From NCBI RefSeq assembly GCF_031143425.1, contig NC_090445.1:819614817-819678816 (forward strand): a stretch of DNA of 64,000 nt, in the 5' to 3' direction. Origin of the DNA: Pleurodeles waltl. Lineage: Eukaryota; Chordata; Amphibia; Caudata; Salamandridae. Below, one piece after another: positions 44,461 through 56,185 of this stretch. The position numbers and the translations under genes are program-made. The notes under the pieces were generated by a model. It was not told where the DNA came from. It made no database searches and was given only the letters and a program-made list of their open reading frames with translations. Position 1 is the stretch's first letter; each line of letters opens with the position of its first letter.

Positions 44461-45125
44461 TAACGTATTTATATTGTAATTGTAATCATATTTATATAGC
44501 GCTTACTACCCCTGATGAGGCGTCGAAGCGCTTTTCGATGAGTAGCACGCTACTCCGGAAACCAACAAGAATTAGTGATGGATTAGTATCGTTAAATAAT
44601 GAGTACAGTTTTAGTGTTATTATGAGTTAATTTGAGCCGCGGATATGAGAGTTTGTTAGTTAGACTGGAGTATTGGAGGGGTGGAGGAGGAACTAAAATC
44701 CAGAGGTGTTAATTGGGAGTATATCCTTCATTTACTCAACCCAAAGGCTTGGGATGAGTAAAGGGGGGTGGAGGGGGAAGAGTATGTGGAAGGGTTAGGG
44801 AGAGCATAGTAGCAGGGTGAGATGAATGCAGGAGAATTTAGTAGGGTTGTGTGGGAGGTCACAGAGGTAGAGTGAGGTTTGGTGAGTTAGATGTGGAGGG
44901 AAGAGCTTAGGCAGAGATATTTAGGAGATGAAAGTGGTAGAAGGGATTTGGGATGAGTCAGAGTGAGAATGGAGGATAGTTTGATAGAGACATGACATAA
45001 GAGTGATGAGTAGATAAGTGTGATAAGATGAGAGCAGGAATTCATAGATATCTAGTATAACAACCCAAAAAAAAAAAAACAGGAGCCATGCAATGATCCA
45101 CGAACATGCCAAGCACAGAAACAAC

Positions 45126-45149
45126 ATATACACATGCATATAAATATAC

Positions 45150-45182
<33 letters not shown>

Positions 45183-45210
45183 CACACACACACACATATG
45201 CACATACAAT
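45126..45210. repeat. TA/CA microsatellite
   Basis: Runs of TA and CA dinucleotides with ACATATAT units, inside the 3' part of the LINE. Confidence 0.8.
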
Positions 45211-45403
45211 ACATAATTAGAATCATGGGTAAAAAATACTTAGTCAGACAGGTTTAAAGAGTGTGTGTGTATTTTATTGTTATGACATAGTAGCAATACA
45301 TATTTTCCAAAGAAACTATAAATAAATAGAAATATACATATAATCTGAAAAAAATATTTATCCACATAGGCATATGCAGTTCATAGTTGTTTGAAAAAGG
45401 TGG

Positions 45404-46515
45404 TTATGAAGGAAAGAGCCAACTCTTGAGTAGTTTTCTGAAGACAAGAAAGTTATCTGTGGCTCTTATACTTGGGGGTAATGAATTCCATAGTTTGGCT
45501 GCTTGGACGGAGAAGGATGTACCACCTATAGTCTTTTTCTTGTATGGTGGTGTTCTAAGGCGGGGTGCCAGTCTTGAGCGGAGGGTTCTTTCTTGGATGT
45601 ATTTGGTCATTTTCTTTCTGATAAAAAAGCGGTCCTGTTCCATGTATAGCTTTGTGGGTGATACAAAGCAGCTTGAAAGTGCATCTTCTGGCAACGGGTA
45701 ACCAGTGTAGTGCTCTCAAGGCAAGGGAGATGTGGGCTTGCGGCTTTATATGCAGTAGTAGCCTGGCTGTGGAATTCTGGATACGTTGTAGTTTTTTCAT
45801 AACAGATAGAGATGATCCATGGTAGAGGCTATTGGCATAATCCAGTTTGGATAGTACAAGTGAGATGGTAGCTTGCACCTTGTGTGGAAATCCGAGGTGG
45901 GGGAAGATGCGTCGTAAAGTTTTTAAGGTGATGAAGCTTGTGCGTGCTAATTTGTCTACTTGAGCATTCATAGTTAACTTGGAATCCATGGTGATTCCTA
46001 GGTTTTTAACTTCCTTGGATAATTGAGGAGGTGGTCCGAGATCGTCAGGCCAGACGCACAGAGGGTCATAAATTTTCCAGTCACCACATATGAGTATTTC
46101 TGTTTTGGAGGTATTTTAGTTTGAGATGGCTCCAGGTCATCCACTGATCAACGGCTCTGGGGCAACTGAAGATTTGTGAGTTTTCAATGTTTTGGGGTCT
46201 TCTAATTTAAGTAGTATTTGTGTGTCATCTGCATAGTTGTAGCATGTGAGATGGAAATCATTGATCAGTTCTGGTAAAGATATCATGTAGATGTTGAAAA
46301 GCAAAGGTGAGATGATTGACCCTTGGGGGACCCCTGCTTTTGTGAGGTAGGGTTCGGATGAGAAGGGGGGCGAGTGGATGATATTTGCTCTTTTTTAAAG
46401 ATAGGAAGTAATCCAGTCGAGAGCAATCCCTTGTATGCGGGCTTCATGGAGTCTTTGAGTTAGGGCGTCATGGTCAACCATATCAAAGGCAGCCTGTATT
46501 CCTTCTGTTTCTTTT
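45404..46515 (-). pseudogene. LINE reverse transcriptase C-terminal part
   Basis: The reading starts QAAFDMVDHDALTQRLHEAR (about 46505), then AGVPQGSIISPLLFNIYM (about 46340), CYNYADDTQILLKLED (about 46245-46200, catalytic YADD) and, in the open frame 45989-45555, LRRIFPHLGF, SKLDYANSLYHGSS, IQNSTARLLLHIK and LRALHWLPVARRCTFKLLCI. The end LWNSLPPSIRATDNFLVFRK then LLKSWLF is at 45694-45404. The order and phrases are those of L2/CR1-group LINEs. Frameshifts near 45990 and 45600 break it. Confidence 0.75.
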
Positions 46516-49500
46516 ATATGAGACAATTATGTATTAAACTGTGTTGACATGCAGTTAGAAACAAACACATAAGGACCAGTGAGGATTTAAAAGATTTGCA
46601 AGAACAGCAAGATAGCTAGACTTCGGAAGGGGATGTCAAGTGAGACCTTTCACTAGATTTAAGAGCACTTTTCGCTGAGCCGAGTTTAAAAACAACCCTG
46701 AATAAAGCAGACTTCATCCAGGGTGTGAAAACATACCATGGTCTTATCATGAAATATCACCTATTTCATGATAAGACCAATTGTTTTGTTTCATCTTCTG
46801 CAACTCACTATCACCTACTCACTCCGTCCATAGGCTTCTTCACCCTTTCCTTCCACTCAGTCATGACACAGCTTCCAACCCCTTAAACGCTCTAATTTCT
46901 CTCCAGGGGCTCCATACCCCATTAACCTATAATTTATCCCCACAAGTTGGCTGCATGCCCCATCTTCTCCACCCCTTCACCATGAGGTCCACGCTTGCCT
47001 CCTACTCTTCCACACCATATACTCAAAACTTCCTTCCCCTCCACCCTCCTACTTCTATTCTTCTGTCAAATGCTACAACAACCTGGCCTCCACTCTTCCA
47101 CATTATTTAGCTTACCACTCCTTCCCTTTACCACCCCAGGCTGCATATCTGCTTATACACTCTCTCAAAACAGGCCTACAGTCCTCCTCCATTGCTTCAC
47201 CATAGGATCCAAGTATTTCCCTTTCCACTCTCACTCTGGCTTTAACCACCCGCCACAACACCTTTTTTGACCTCTTGTCAAATGCTTCTCTTTATCCATG
47301 CCCGACACTCTCACCAAAGGTTGCCCAGCTGCTCCTTAATTTGCCTACTTTGTAGAAATACAGGCCTTGGGAGTCTCACTGCCAACCTATCACCTGCTAT
47401 CATGCTGTATATGGGACCCAACGTATACGTAACTCCAGCAAAAGATCTACCATAGGAACTGCCAGAAAGACCAAAGCCCAACATTCATGATTGTAACAGC
47501 CATCTTAAGTGATCACAAAGCAATATGTTAATGGTTAACAAGACAAACGATGTTTCTTTCTTGGGCCTAGGAAAACAGAGCAAAGACTAACATGCCAGTC
47601 TTATGCCTCGATTACTCGGCCACCATGAGTCACGCTGTTATACTGCTTGTTATCTCTATTGTGTTGCATTTACAACACAATACAGGTTTGTGAAAGATCT
47701 CAAGTGGAAGCTGCTCTTGCATATTAGACTAGAAATTAGTTGAAGTTGTGTGTGAAGTGGGATTAGTTATTGTTAAAAAAAGACAACTTTACTATTACTG
47801 CTCTTTGATCACAACTTCGAACCTTTAGTATTCACAGTGCAGAATTTGTATTGCACCCAATTAACTGCGGCGAAATGGACTGGCAATCTTCTGCATTAGC
47901 CTGGTAAAAAGGGGCTTCTCTTGTGCAGTGGATGCAATTGTAAACACCTGGGATATGGAAGATGACCTGGAACCCAGCATCGATGTGAAAGTGTGCTTTC
48001 TGAGGCATCACTTCTTCATTTCTGAATACCCGGTTATAGTGTAAGGTTAGGTTAGACAGTGCGTCTGGTAAGGTTTACTCAGGTGGCCCAGCTTTGGTAA
48101 ACAAGGCTTTGAGCGCACTCCGAATAGTTAACAAAAATCTGTTTTCACCCCGTAGAATATTTTGACTTTCCTCTGTATGACATGAAACAAGCCCTTTCTG
48201 CTACTTTTTCTACTTAATATCTTTTTAATCCTTGAAACCTTACTTATGCCCTCCGCAGGCTGTGAAAACTCTCACCAGCAGCTATCTCCTACAAGAGTTT
48301 GAGGTGTGCTGTGCAGAGTTCCATTGCTCTGGTCAAGAAGGAGCACAAATACGCTGAAATCAACCCCTGCAGTGATCATAATACTTATTTGAGGTGCAGC
48401 TCCAACATTGGCTCTGGTCGTCGTGCATTTCAGGGAGATGCTCGGGCAGGCTATTATTGTTGTCACCCTTAATAGCAAACAACAGCACAGCAAGCATCCC
48501 GGGGTCCACCTCCAGGCAGTCTTTGCTAAGAGAGAGCAATGCTTTACCTGGACTAGGCTCATATTCTAATCAACCTAGAGGCAGACAGTTTCTACCTAGA
48601 GGCAAAACTGTTTCCTCTAACAGATCCACCACTTTCATCATTGGTGTGTCGCACATGACAAGCACTTTGGCCTCTGTGCCCTGACAACTGAGTTCACCCA
48701 GACCATAAGAGAGTAGAACACTGAGAGTCAATCACGTTCTGGGGGAAGAAAACGTTTCACACAACTAAAGGGATCTTTCCCTCTCTATGTGATTAGCCAT
48801 AAGTACAAGGATCTCCCGGTCCAAGCAAGCTTACAATAATTACAGGTGAATGAAAGAACCAATTACATTGATTTCAGAATAGAAGGTGAAATAACTTTGG
48901 GTGTGGTAGAAGTATGTGCAAAAGAGAACGATGATGTCTGCTGACAAAAGAGAAAATTATTGTCATCTGTGAAAATTCACATGTCCAGGCATCACAAGAT
49001 CCAAATTCCACACCTGCTACAGCTGTTTCATTTGTAAAGTTCTGTGCCAACTTATCCAAGTACAGGGTTGTAAAAGTAAAATTAGACAATACGACCGAAG
49101 TGCAGTCAACAAATCGAATAAAGAGCTAAGATCACCAGAAGCACTGCACTGATAAAGCTCAGAAAGGCCCAAACACGTGGGCTGCTCTCCTTTAGAAGGA
49201 GCATGGCCTGTTAATTCTAGGTGAACAATTCCTTACAGGATGGTTCGCAAGACCAACGTGGATTTGGCTATTCCAAGCTTCTGATGGGGCAGGCAAGCTT
49301 GTTTAGCCCGAAGTGGTAGGCCATGCTTCTTCTTAATGAGAGCAATCCACATGTTTGGACATTTTTGAACCCAGACATAATAGTTGTACCGGCTGAAGTA
49401 CTTCCATTCATCACTTTTGATCTACCGAACTTGCTGTGCCAAGTGCTATATCATGATGTGTCTGTCGAGTATTTTCTGCTATAGACCCTTCACTGATGAG

Positions 49501-50053
49501 GCAACTAATGCTGCAATTGTCCTGGGACACCTATATTCTTATTTAGATGGGACTCAGGTTGGCAGTTTGGACTAGGTGTCCAGTGGGAGAACCAAAGACT
49601 GATTTGCATAAATGAGATCCTGGTCTGTGATGTCACAGGTGAGGAACGGAAAGCACCCACAATCCTTACCAGTGTTTCACACTTGCCATGCACCAACTTA
49701 AGACCCTGCTGAACACTATCAGATTGCACCATGCAAGCTGCCAGCCATAACAAATGACATGAGGTGACTTTCCAAAACGCAGCACACATCATGAAGACAT
49801 TTCTAGGTGGGATAGATAAGCTGGGGATGACTTCCCACAATTCATTTCTGTGCTCCTACAAACGCCACCTGAGGTCTAGTAACCAAGCAAAGATAAGCTG
49901 AAGCGGTCAGGCTGAGCCAAGGCTTTACTGTCACCAGTAGCTCTGATAAGAGTACATGTAAAATACCGCACTGAGCGTTATCAGTGTCCATGATATGCGG
50001 CACAGCACAATCAGATGTATTTACTTTAGTAGCCCTGCCCTGTTTCAAACAAC
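46516..50053. other. SLK intron sequence with one hairpin, otherwise unassigned
   Basis: About 3.5 kb with no domain I recognise. Bases 46790-47450 are pyrimidine-rich on the plus strand. A perfect 18 bp hairpin lies at 46739-46779. Short open frames on both strands, up to 111 codons, have no motif. Confidence 0.35.
46739..46779. repeat. perfect 18 bp hairpin
   Basis: Arms TGGTCTTATCATGAAATA and its exact complement, separated by a 5 base loop. No flanking mobile element was recognised. Confidence 0.7.
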
Positions 50054-51162
50054 TAAGGGCCAGATGTACAAAGCCTGTTTGCGCTTCTTAACCCCTTAGC
50101 TGCTGGGTTTTTTCCTCCCCAGTGCTGAGCCCTTTTTTGGCTATTTGGGGTAGTTCGCGCTTAGGGCTTCATAACTTTTTGTCCACATAAGCTAACCACG
50201 CCAAATTTGTGTCCTTTTTTTCCAACATCCTAGGGATTCTAATGGTACCCGGAGTTTGTGGTTTACCCTGGAGGAGACCAAGAAAATAGCCAAAATACAG
50301 TGAAAATTTAGTTTTTTCCAAAAAAATGGGAAAAAAGGGCCGCCGAAGAAGGCTTGTGGTTTTTTCCCTGAAAATGCCATCAACAAAGGGTTTCTGGTGC
50401 TGAAATCACTATCTTCCCACCTTTCAGGAACGGGCAGACTTGAATCAGAAAACCACATTTTCCAACACAAATTTGGCATTTTACTGGGACATACCCCATT
50501 TTTACTATTTTTGGTGCTTTCAACCTCCTTCCAGTTAGTGACAGGAATGGGTGTGAAACCAATGCTGGATCCCGGACAGCTAAACATTTCTGAAAACTAG
50601 ACAAAATTCTGAATTCAGCAAGGGGTCATTTGAGTAGATCCTACAAGGTTTTCCTACAGAAAATAACAGCTGAAATAAAAAAATATTGAAATTGAGCTGA
50701 AAACAACAGCCATTTTTCTTTATGTTTTACTCTGTAACTTTTTCCTGCGATGTCAGATTTCTGAAAGCAATATACCGTTTTGTCTGCTGGACTCTTCTGG
50801 TTGCGGGGATATAAAGGGCTTATAGGTTCATCAAGAACCCTAGGTACCCAGAGCCAATAAATGAGGTGCACCCTGCAGTTGGTTTTCATTCTATACTGGG
50901 TATACAGCAATTCATTTGCTGAAATATGAGGAGTGAAAAAGAGGTATCAAGAAAACCTTTGCATTTCCAAAATGGGATCAAGATAAGGTTTTGAGGAGCA
51001 GTGGTTATTTGCACATCTTTGAATTCCGAGGTGCCCATACTAGCATGTGAATTGCAGGGCATTTCTCAAATAGACGTCTTTTTTACACACTCTCTTATAT
51101 TTGGAAGGAAAAAATGTAGAGAAAGATAAGGGGCAATAACACTTCTTTTGCTATTCTATGTT

Positions 51163-51990
51163 CCCCCAAGTCTCCCGATAAAAATGATACCTCACTTGTG
51201 TGGGTAGGCCTAGCGCCCGCGACAGGAAATGCCACAAAACACAACGTGGACACATCCCATTTTTTCACAAAATACAGAGCTGTTTTTTTGCAAAGTGCCT
51301 ACCTGTAGATTATGGCCTCTAGCTCAGCCGGCACATAGGGAAACCTACCAAACCTGTACATTTTTGAAAACTAGAGACCTAGGGGAATCCAAGATGGGGT
51401 GACTCGCGGGGCTCTGACCAGGTTCTGTTACCCAGAATCCTTTGCAAACCTCAAAAAGTGGCTAAAAAAACAAGTTTTCCTCACATTTCGGTGACAGAAA
51501 ATTCTGGAATCTGAGAGGAGCCTCAAATTTCCTTCCACCCAGCGTCCCCCCAAGTCTCCCGATAAAAATGATACCTCACTTGTGTGGGTAGGCCTAGCGC
51601 CCGCGACAGGAAATGCCCCAAAACACAACGTGGACACATCACAGAAAACAGAGCTGTTTTTTGCAAAGTGCCTACCTGTAGATTTTGGCCTCTAGCTCAG
51701 CCGGCACCTAGGGAAACCTACCAAACCTGTACATTTTTGAAAACTAGAGACCTAGGGGAATCCAAGATGGGGTGACTCGCGGGGCTCTGACCAGGTTCTG
51801 TTACCCAGAATCCTTTGCAAACCTCAAAAAGTGGCTAAAAAAAACAAGTTTTCCTCACATTTCGGTGACAGAAAGTTCTGGAATCTGAGAGGAGCCACAA
51901 ATTTCCTTCCACCCAGCGTTCCCCCAAGCCTCCCGATAAAAATGATATCTCACTTGTGTGGTTAGGCCTGGTGCCTGCGACAGGAATAGA
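51163..51990. repeat. tandem repeat of about 375-384 bp, just over two units
   Basis: The phrase CTCCCGATAAAAATGATA recurs with spacings of 384 and 374 bases, starting near 51172, 51556 and 51930. The second unit lacks about 10 bases relative to the first (CCCATTTTTTCAC region). Units are nearly identical, so the duplication is recent or homogenised. The third unit stops at about 51990. Confidence 0.85.
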
Positions 51991-51999
51991 TCACACAAC

Positions 52000-53090
52000 G
52001 GTCAATGTTGGTCCTTACGTGAGGCAGCTGTTGACCCTGGGGTGATCCATTCCTGACACAGACACTAGGTGTAGGCACTCAAGTGGGGTAGTGTTTTTAT
52101 CAGGACAGGTGAGGAGTCACTGGGTGGTAGGAATATTGTGGATCCCAGCATATTCCTGTAGTTTGTGTGACAGAAATGCGAGAAAAATTGAGTTTTTTTT
52201 CAACATTTCAGCTTTGCAGGGTATTCTGGGTAAGAAAACTTTGGGGAAGCCACACAAGTCACACCTCTGTGGACTCCCCCGAATGTCTAGTTTCCAGAAA
52301 TGTTTGGGTTTAGTGTGTTTCTCTATATGGCCGCCGAATCCAGGACCAAAAACACAGGTGCCTGCCTTACAAAACCAGTTTGTTTTGCCATGGATAATTT
52401 TGATGTCTCCACAATATGATTTGGGTGGTGGAATTTGGGGCTGAACTAAATTGGGGAGCTCCCAAGAGAGCACTCTCTCTCTGCTTGCCGCCGCATTCAC
52501 CTGCTCTCTGGGTTGGCCTAACCCACTATTACCCAGTTGCACAAACAGCTTGCGAAGGGACAGCAGGACTGTCCTCATCACCTCCCTCATAATGTACTGG
52601 AAGAGGAGTTATCGAATGGGACTCCTCTGACTGAAAAATCACTCCCAGAGTCTGCGCCATTGTCCTATCCCTCAGATGCTGTCTCAGTATCTGATGTCTC
52701 AGTCTCTGATCCTATGTCAGAGCGGTCCTCTATAACCCGAGTGCAGGCAGCAGTCATCCATCAAGATGCCATCTCTGCTATTGGCTAAACTGTTGCTCTA
52801 AAACACTAGCCTACGTAGACAGTCACAAAATCGATGGTGTGTGAGATACGTGCAACAGTAGAGGCCACCTTACCTGCGCTTCTTCCCTCAATCAGCACGT
52901 ACTTTCAAGACACTCAAAAAACACCTTGTCACATACCATTCGTCACAGTCTTTAGCACCTCCTGCGCCCAGTCCAACAATCATTATTGGTTCTCCCACTC
53001 CCTCCTCCTCGGATTCCCTCATTACCCCCCACCAAAAGTGCCCTTCATCTCTCCATAGACTTTGCTAATGTACTCAGCTATTTACATAAA
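52000..53090. other. interior of the piggyBac-like element, unassigned
   Basis: A weak open frame at 52537-52788 (83 codons) is Ser/Asp-rich (SDAVSVSDVSVSDPMSERSS) and might be a remnant of a transposase N-terminal acidic region. No catalytic block follows. Confidence 0.3.
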
Positions 53091-53099
53091 ATACAGATT

Positions 53100-54030
53100 T
53101 GCTCTTTGCAGTAGGCATATAAACCTTCTGCGCTTCTTTATGGCACTAAAACTGCCACTAGACAAGTCAGACCCTTTTCCCCCCAGGGAAACCACACACA
53201 TATTGACAAAAGTGATATATATATGACAGCCAATCACCTGAAACTCAACTCAAGCAAAACCAAAATAATCCTCTTTGGCCCACACAAAAACACCTGGGAC
53301 CCCTCATGGTGGCCCACCACGCTAGGCCCTGCACCCACCCCCGCCAACCACGCACGCAACCTCAGCATCATCCTAGACTCCTCCCTCTCGATGACCCAAC
53401 AAATCAACGCTCTCACCTCCTCATGCTTCAACACACTCCGTATACTGAAAAACATTCAAATGGATCCCCACAGAGACCAGAAAAACTGTCACTCACGCAC
53501 ACATCAGCAGCAGGCTTGATTACGGAAACGCCCTCTACGCCGGCACCACTCTAAAACTCAAGCGCAAACTACACGCATCTAGAACTCAGCAGCACGACTC
53601 ATCCTCGACCTCCGCCGACACAAACATCTCTCCACACCTCAAATCCCTCCACTGGCTCCCCATTGACAAAAGGATCACCTTCAAGATCCTCATCTTTGCA
53701 CACAAATCACTCCACAACACAGGCCCTGCCTACCTCAACGAGAGTCACCTTCCACACCCCCACACGAAACGTCCGCTCAGCTGACCTCTCTCTCGCCTCT
53801 GTCCCCCGCATCAAACACACCACCACCGGGGGCAGATCCTTCTCCTACCTTGCACCCAAAACCTGGAACGCCCTCACAACCCACCTTCGCAAGACCCAAA
53901 ACCTACTTCTTTTCAGGAAGGGCCTCAAAACCTGGCTTTTCGAACAGTGAACCTCCCAGCCCCTTTCCCTCCCCCCGCCCCCCCCAAGCGCCTTGAGACC
54001 CTCACAGGTGAGTAGCACACTTTATAAATC
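53100..54030 (+). pseudogene. LINE reverse transcriptase C-terminal fragment
   Basis: Plus-strand readings give TANHLKLNSSKTKIILFGP (53223), ARNLSIILDSSLSMTQQINA, SCFNTLRILKNIQMDP, then in other frames QNSAARLILDLRRHKHLST and LHWLPIDKRITFKILIFA. The end is LRSADLSLASVPRIKHTTTG and TWNALTTHLRKTQNLLLFRK then GLKTWLF (53950). It is from an L2/Rex1-like LINE, distinct from the copy at 45-46 kb. A hairpin-type 3' end (AAGCGCCTTGAGACCCTCAC) is at 53986. Several frameshifts are present. Confidence 0.7.
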
Positions 54031-54034
54031 TCTT

Positions 54035-54165
54035 TGGTATATATAGATCTATCTCTATATATATATATATATATCTATGTACATAGATATATCTATAGAT
54101 ATATCCATGTACATAGATATATCTATCTACCTAGATATATAAATATAGATCTATATATAGATCTA
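54035..54165. repeat. AT-rich microsatellite (TATA/GATA/CATA mix)
   Basis: Runs of TA with interspersed TAGATATATC and ATGTACATAG units directly after the LINE 3' end. Confidence 0.8.
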
Positions 54166-55080
54166 TTTTTTTTAGTTGTTGTATGGTTTCCTTGGGGGCC
54201 AAAATGGCCCCCAGGGAAACCCTACAACATCTAAAAAAAAAATTGCCCCCACAGGGGGTCACCCTGCCCACGGGCGACCCCGTCATTTTATTTATTTTTT
54301 TGAAAAAAAAACAATCCCCTGGGGGGGGGGGGGCGCGATCGCGCCCCCCCCCCCCCCAGGGGGCACCTACCTTTTTATTTTTAATTAATTATGCCCCCGG
54401 GAGGGGCGGCCGTTTTCCGAGGGGGCCGCCCCCCCAAAGTGAAATCCCTGGCGTCTAGTGGTGTTTCCTGGCCCCCGATCGCAGCTGTGCTGCGATCGGG
54501 GGCCAGGAAACACTTTGAGAAGGCCTCGTAAGAAAGGGGAGACTCTCCCCTTTCTTACGAGGCCTTCTCAAACTGTTTCTGGCCCCCGATCGCAGCTGTG
54601 CTCCCCTTTCTTACGAGGCCTTCCTGAAAGCACAGCTGCGACCGGGGGCCAGGAAACACTTTCAGGAAGGCCTCGTAAGAAAGGGGAGCTGTGCTGCGAT
54701 CGGGGGCCAGGAAACACTTTCAGGAAGGCCTCGTAAGAAAGGGGAGACACTCCCCTTTCTTACGAGGCCTTCCCGAACGTGGGAAAGGCCGTTTTCCCCA
54801 TCAAAGCAGGAAGCGGCCGCAAGGCTGCTTCCTGCTTTGATGGGGAAAACACCTTTGCAACGTCAGCGCGCCGCGAGGCACGCTGACGTCACAAAGGGGC
54901 GGGTGGGGGGGCGGGGGGAGACACGGAAGCTTCCGTGTCTCCCGGGGGGGGGGTTTAAAAAAAAAAAAAATCCTCGGGTGCGACGCACCCGAGGATTTAT
55001 TGATACCCTTCCTGGTGTCGGCCACTGGTCGTGACCCGCACCAGGGAGGGTGTGTGGGCGTCGGCCAGTGGCCGACGCCC
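54166..55080. repeat. chain of at least nine inverted repeats (hairpin array)
   Basis: Successive hairpins read directly from the sequence: 54166-54240 (35 base arms, a few mismatches); 54316-54363 (G-run/C-run palindrome around GCGCGATCGCGC); 54461-54513 (24 bp perfect); 54514-54572 (29 bp perfect, 1 base loop); 54601-54630 with 54659-54688 (30 bp perfect); 54723-54773 (23 bp perfect); 54791-54850 (24 bp perfect); 54860-54889; 54916-54943 (28 base palindrome); 54968-54998 (15 bp); 55056-55080 (12 bp). Two arm sequences are re-used several times. It lies at the right end of the piggyBac-like element. Confidence 0.9.
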
Positions 55081-55691
55081 GCAACGAAGAGGTTAATGGT
55101 CCGAATCTGTCTTTTGTGCTGTTAAGAAATTCAAAGAAGGCTTTTCTAATGTACAAAGCCCTTTAAGAAATTGCAATTTGCCTTTCCCAGAATAGGAAAT
55201 GCAAATAAGGATTTCCTATATAAATTTCCTACTCTGATCTACCATGCATTTCCAAAAGGCGGCTTGGGCATTTTGGAGATGCAAGTACCACTGAATTCAA
55301 GTCGGTGGCAGCCAGGTGAAATTTTAAAAAAAGCACCCTAAGGTCCTTTTTTTATTTTTATTTTTTTTAAAAAGGCAATTGAGCACACACATGACCCTTA
55401 TGCATGTGTGTGCTCTACAGGTGCACCACTGTTTTTGGGGTGCACAAGGAGGGGTCTCTTTCCCGTAGCTATCACTGGTTTTGCATTTTCTAAATAGGGA
55501 TTTCTTAATAATAGATCGCTATTTAGGAAATGCAAAACCGGCCCACTGATTCAAATGCAATGGGATTGCTTAATACCTACTTTGTAGGAATCGCAATTAG
55601 GAAGTCGGTATATTTGTACTTAGCATTTTCCATTTCTATGAAGTCGCTATTTAAGAAATGCAAAACTGCATTTTTGTACATCTGGCCCTAA

Positions 55692-56185
55692 GGAAGGTTG
55701 GTGCTGGGGGACTGGGGTGAAGATGCCAGGCAAAGTTCTGCAATTATAGATTGTATGTCTCTACATCAGGAGTCGCAACTACACGATCTGATACTGCAGT
55801 CTACACCCAATTATGTGGTTTATCAGTAGGTCTTTATAGAGCAAGTCAATAATTGTAAAAAGATATACATTTATTTTCAGTTGCTGCATAATTACGGTTG
55901 AGAAGTGGTTACGTATTGAAGCTGTTACCTTATGATGGACATATGTGAATTATGATGTTTAGATATTATGTAAAACATGCTTCTGGTGTCAAATGTTTGT
56001 AAGTGAATGCTTTTGTCACACAAAAATACCTGGTTGCTGTTAAAATAAATGAAAACCTAAAAAAAGCAGTTTCACTTATCATGAAGCAGAGATTGTGCTC
56101 ATTTTATAAAGGGAGGGCTATGCTCCACTAGGGCTGCTTTGACTGCTGGCTGAATCAGCTGTTAAGAAGTCATTGATTGCTCTAC
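55692..56185. other. SLK intron sequence without recognised feature
   Basis: No gene or repeat is identified between the MITE and the exon. Confidence 0.4.

Larger units (their letters stand above)
44470..46515 (-). mobile_element. 5'-truncated L2/CR1-type LINE
   Basis: Minus-strand RT from the middle to the C-terminus, followed by a 3' region. At the low end is a short hairpin (GCGCTTACTACCC with GAGGCGTCGAAGCGCTT, about 44499-44534), of the kind common at 3' ends of such LINEs. The element enters abruptly at about 46515, inside the RT, as expected from incomplete reverse transcription. Confidence 0.65.
50092..55092. mobile_element. piggyBac-like TTAA-flanked element, nested in the MITE
   Basis: It is flanked by TTAA at 50088-50091 and 55093-55096. 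The left end is CCCCTTAGCTGCTGGG and the inverted right end is CCTCTTCGTTGCGGG, similar over 15 bases. TTAA targets and CCC(T)TT-type ends are piggyBac features. The interior holds a 380 bp tandem repeat, a LINE fragment, microsatellites and a hairpin chain. No piggyBac transposase is recognisable, so it would be non-autonomous. Superfamily assignment rests on the ends only. Confidence 0.55.
50057..55688. mobile_element. Harbinger-like MITE (about 630 bp), interrupted
   Basis: The termini GGGCCAGATGTACAAA (50057) and TTTGTACATCTGGCCC (55688) are exact inversions and are flanked by TAA on both sides (50054-50056 and 55689-55691). GGGCC ends with a 3 bp TAA/TTA duplication are typical of PIF/Harbinger. 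Subtracting the nested 5 kb element leaves about 630 bp with no coding capacity, which fits a MITE. Confidence 0.75.

Noticed and set aside
45126..45210. Possible promoter TATA boxes.
   Set aside because: The TATA runs are part of a TA/CA microsatellite.
48874..49089. 71-codon minus-strand frame with several N-x-T motifs, looking like a secreted or membrane protein.
   Set aside because: No homologous family is recognised, there are no splice sites in support and the length is within chance for this window.
52117..52590. 157-codon minus-strand frame in the TTAA element.
   Set aside because: No transposase motif; it overlaps repeat sequence and has no counterpart in the tandem units.
53234..53455. 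Minus-strand open frame over the LINE fragment.
   Set aside because: It is the antisense shadow of the plus-strand RT remnant.
54461..54773. CRISPR-like repeat array.
   Set aside because: The units are inverted rather than direct, spacing is irregular, there are no unique spacers and no cas genes, and the context is a vertebrate intron.
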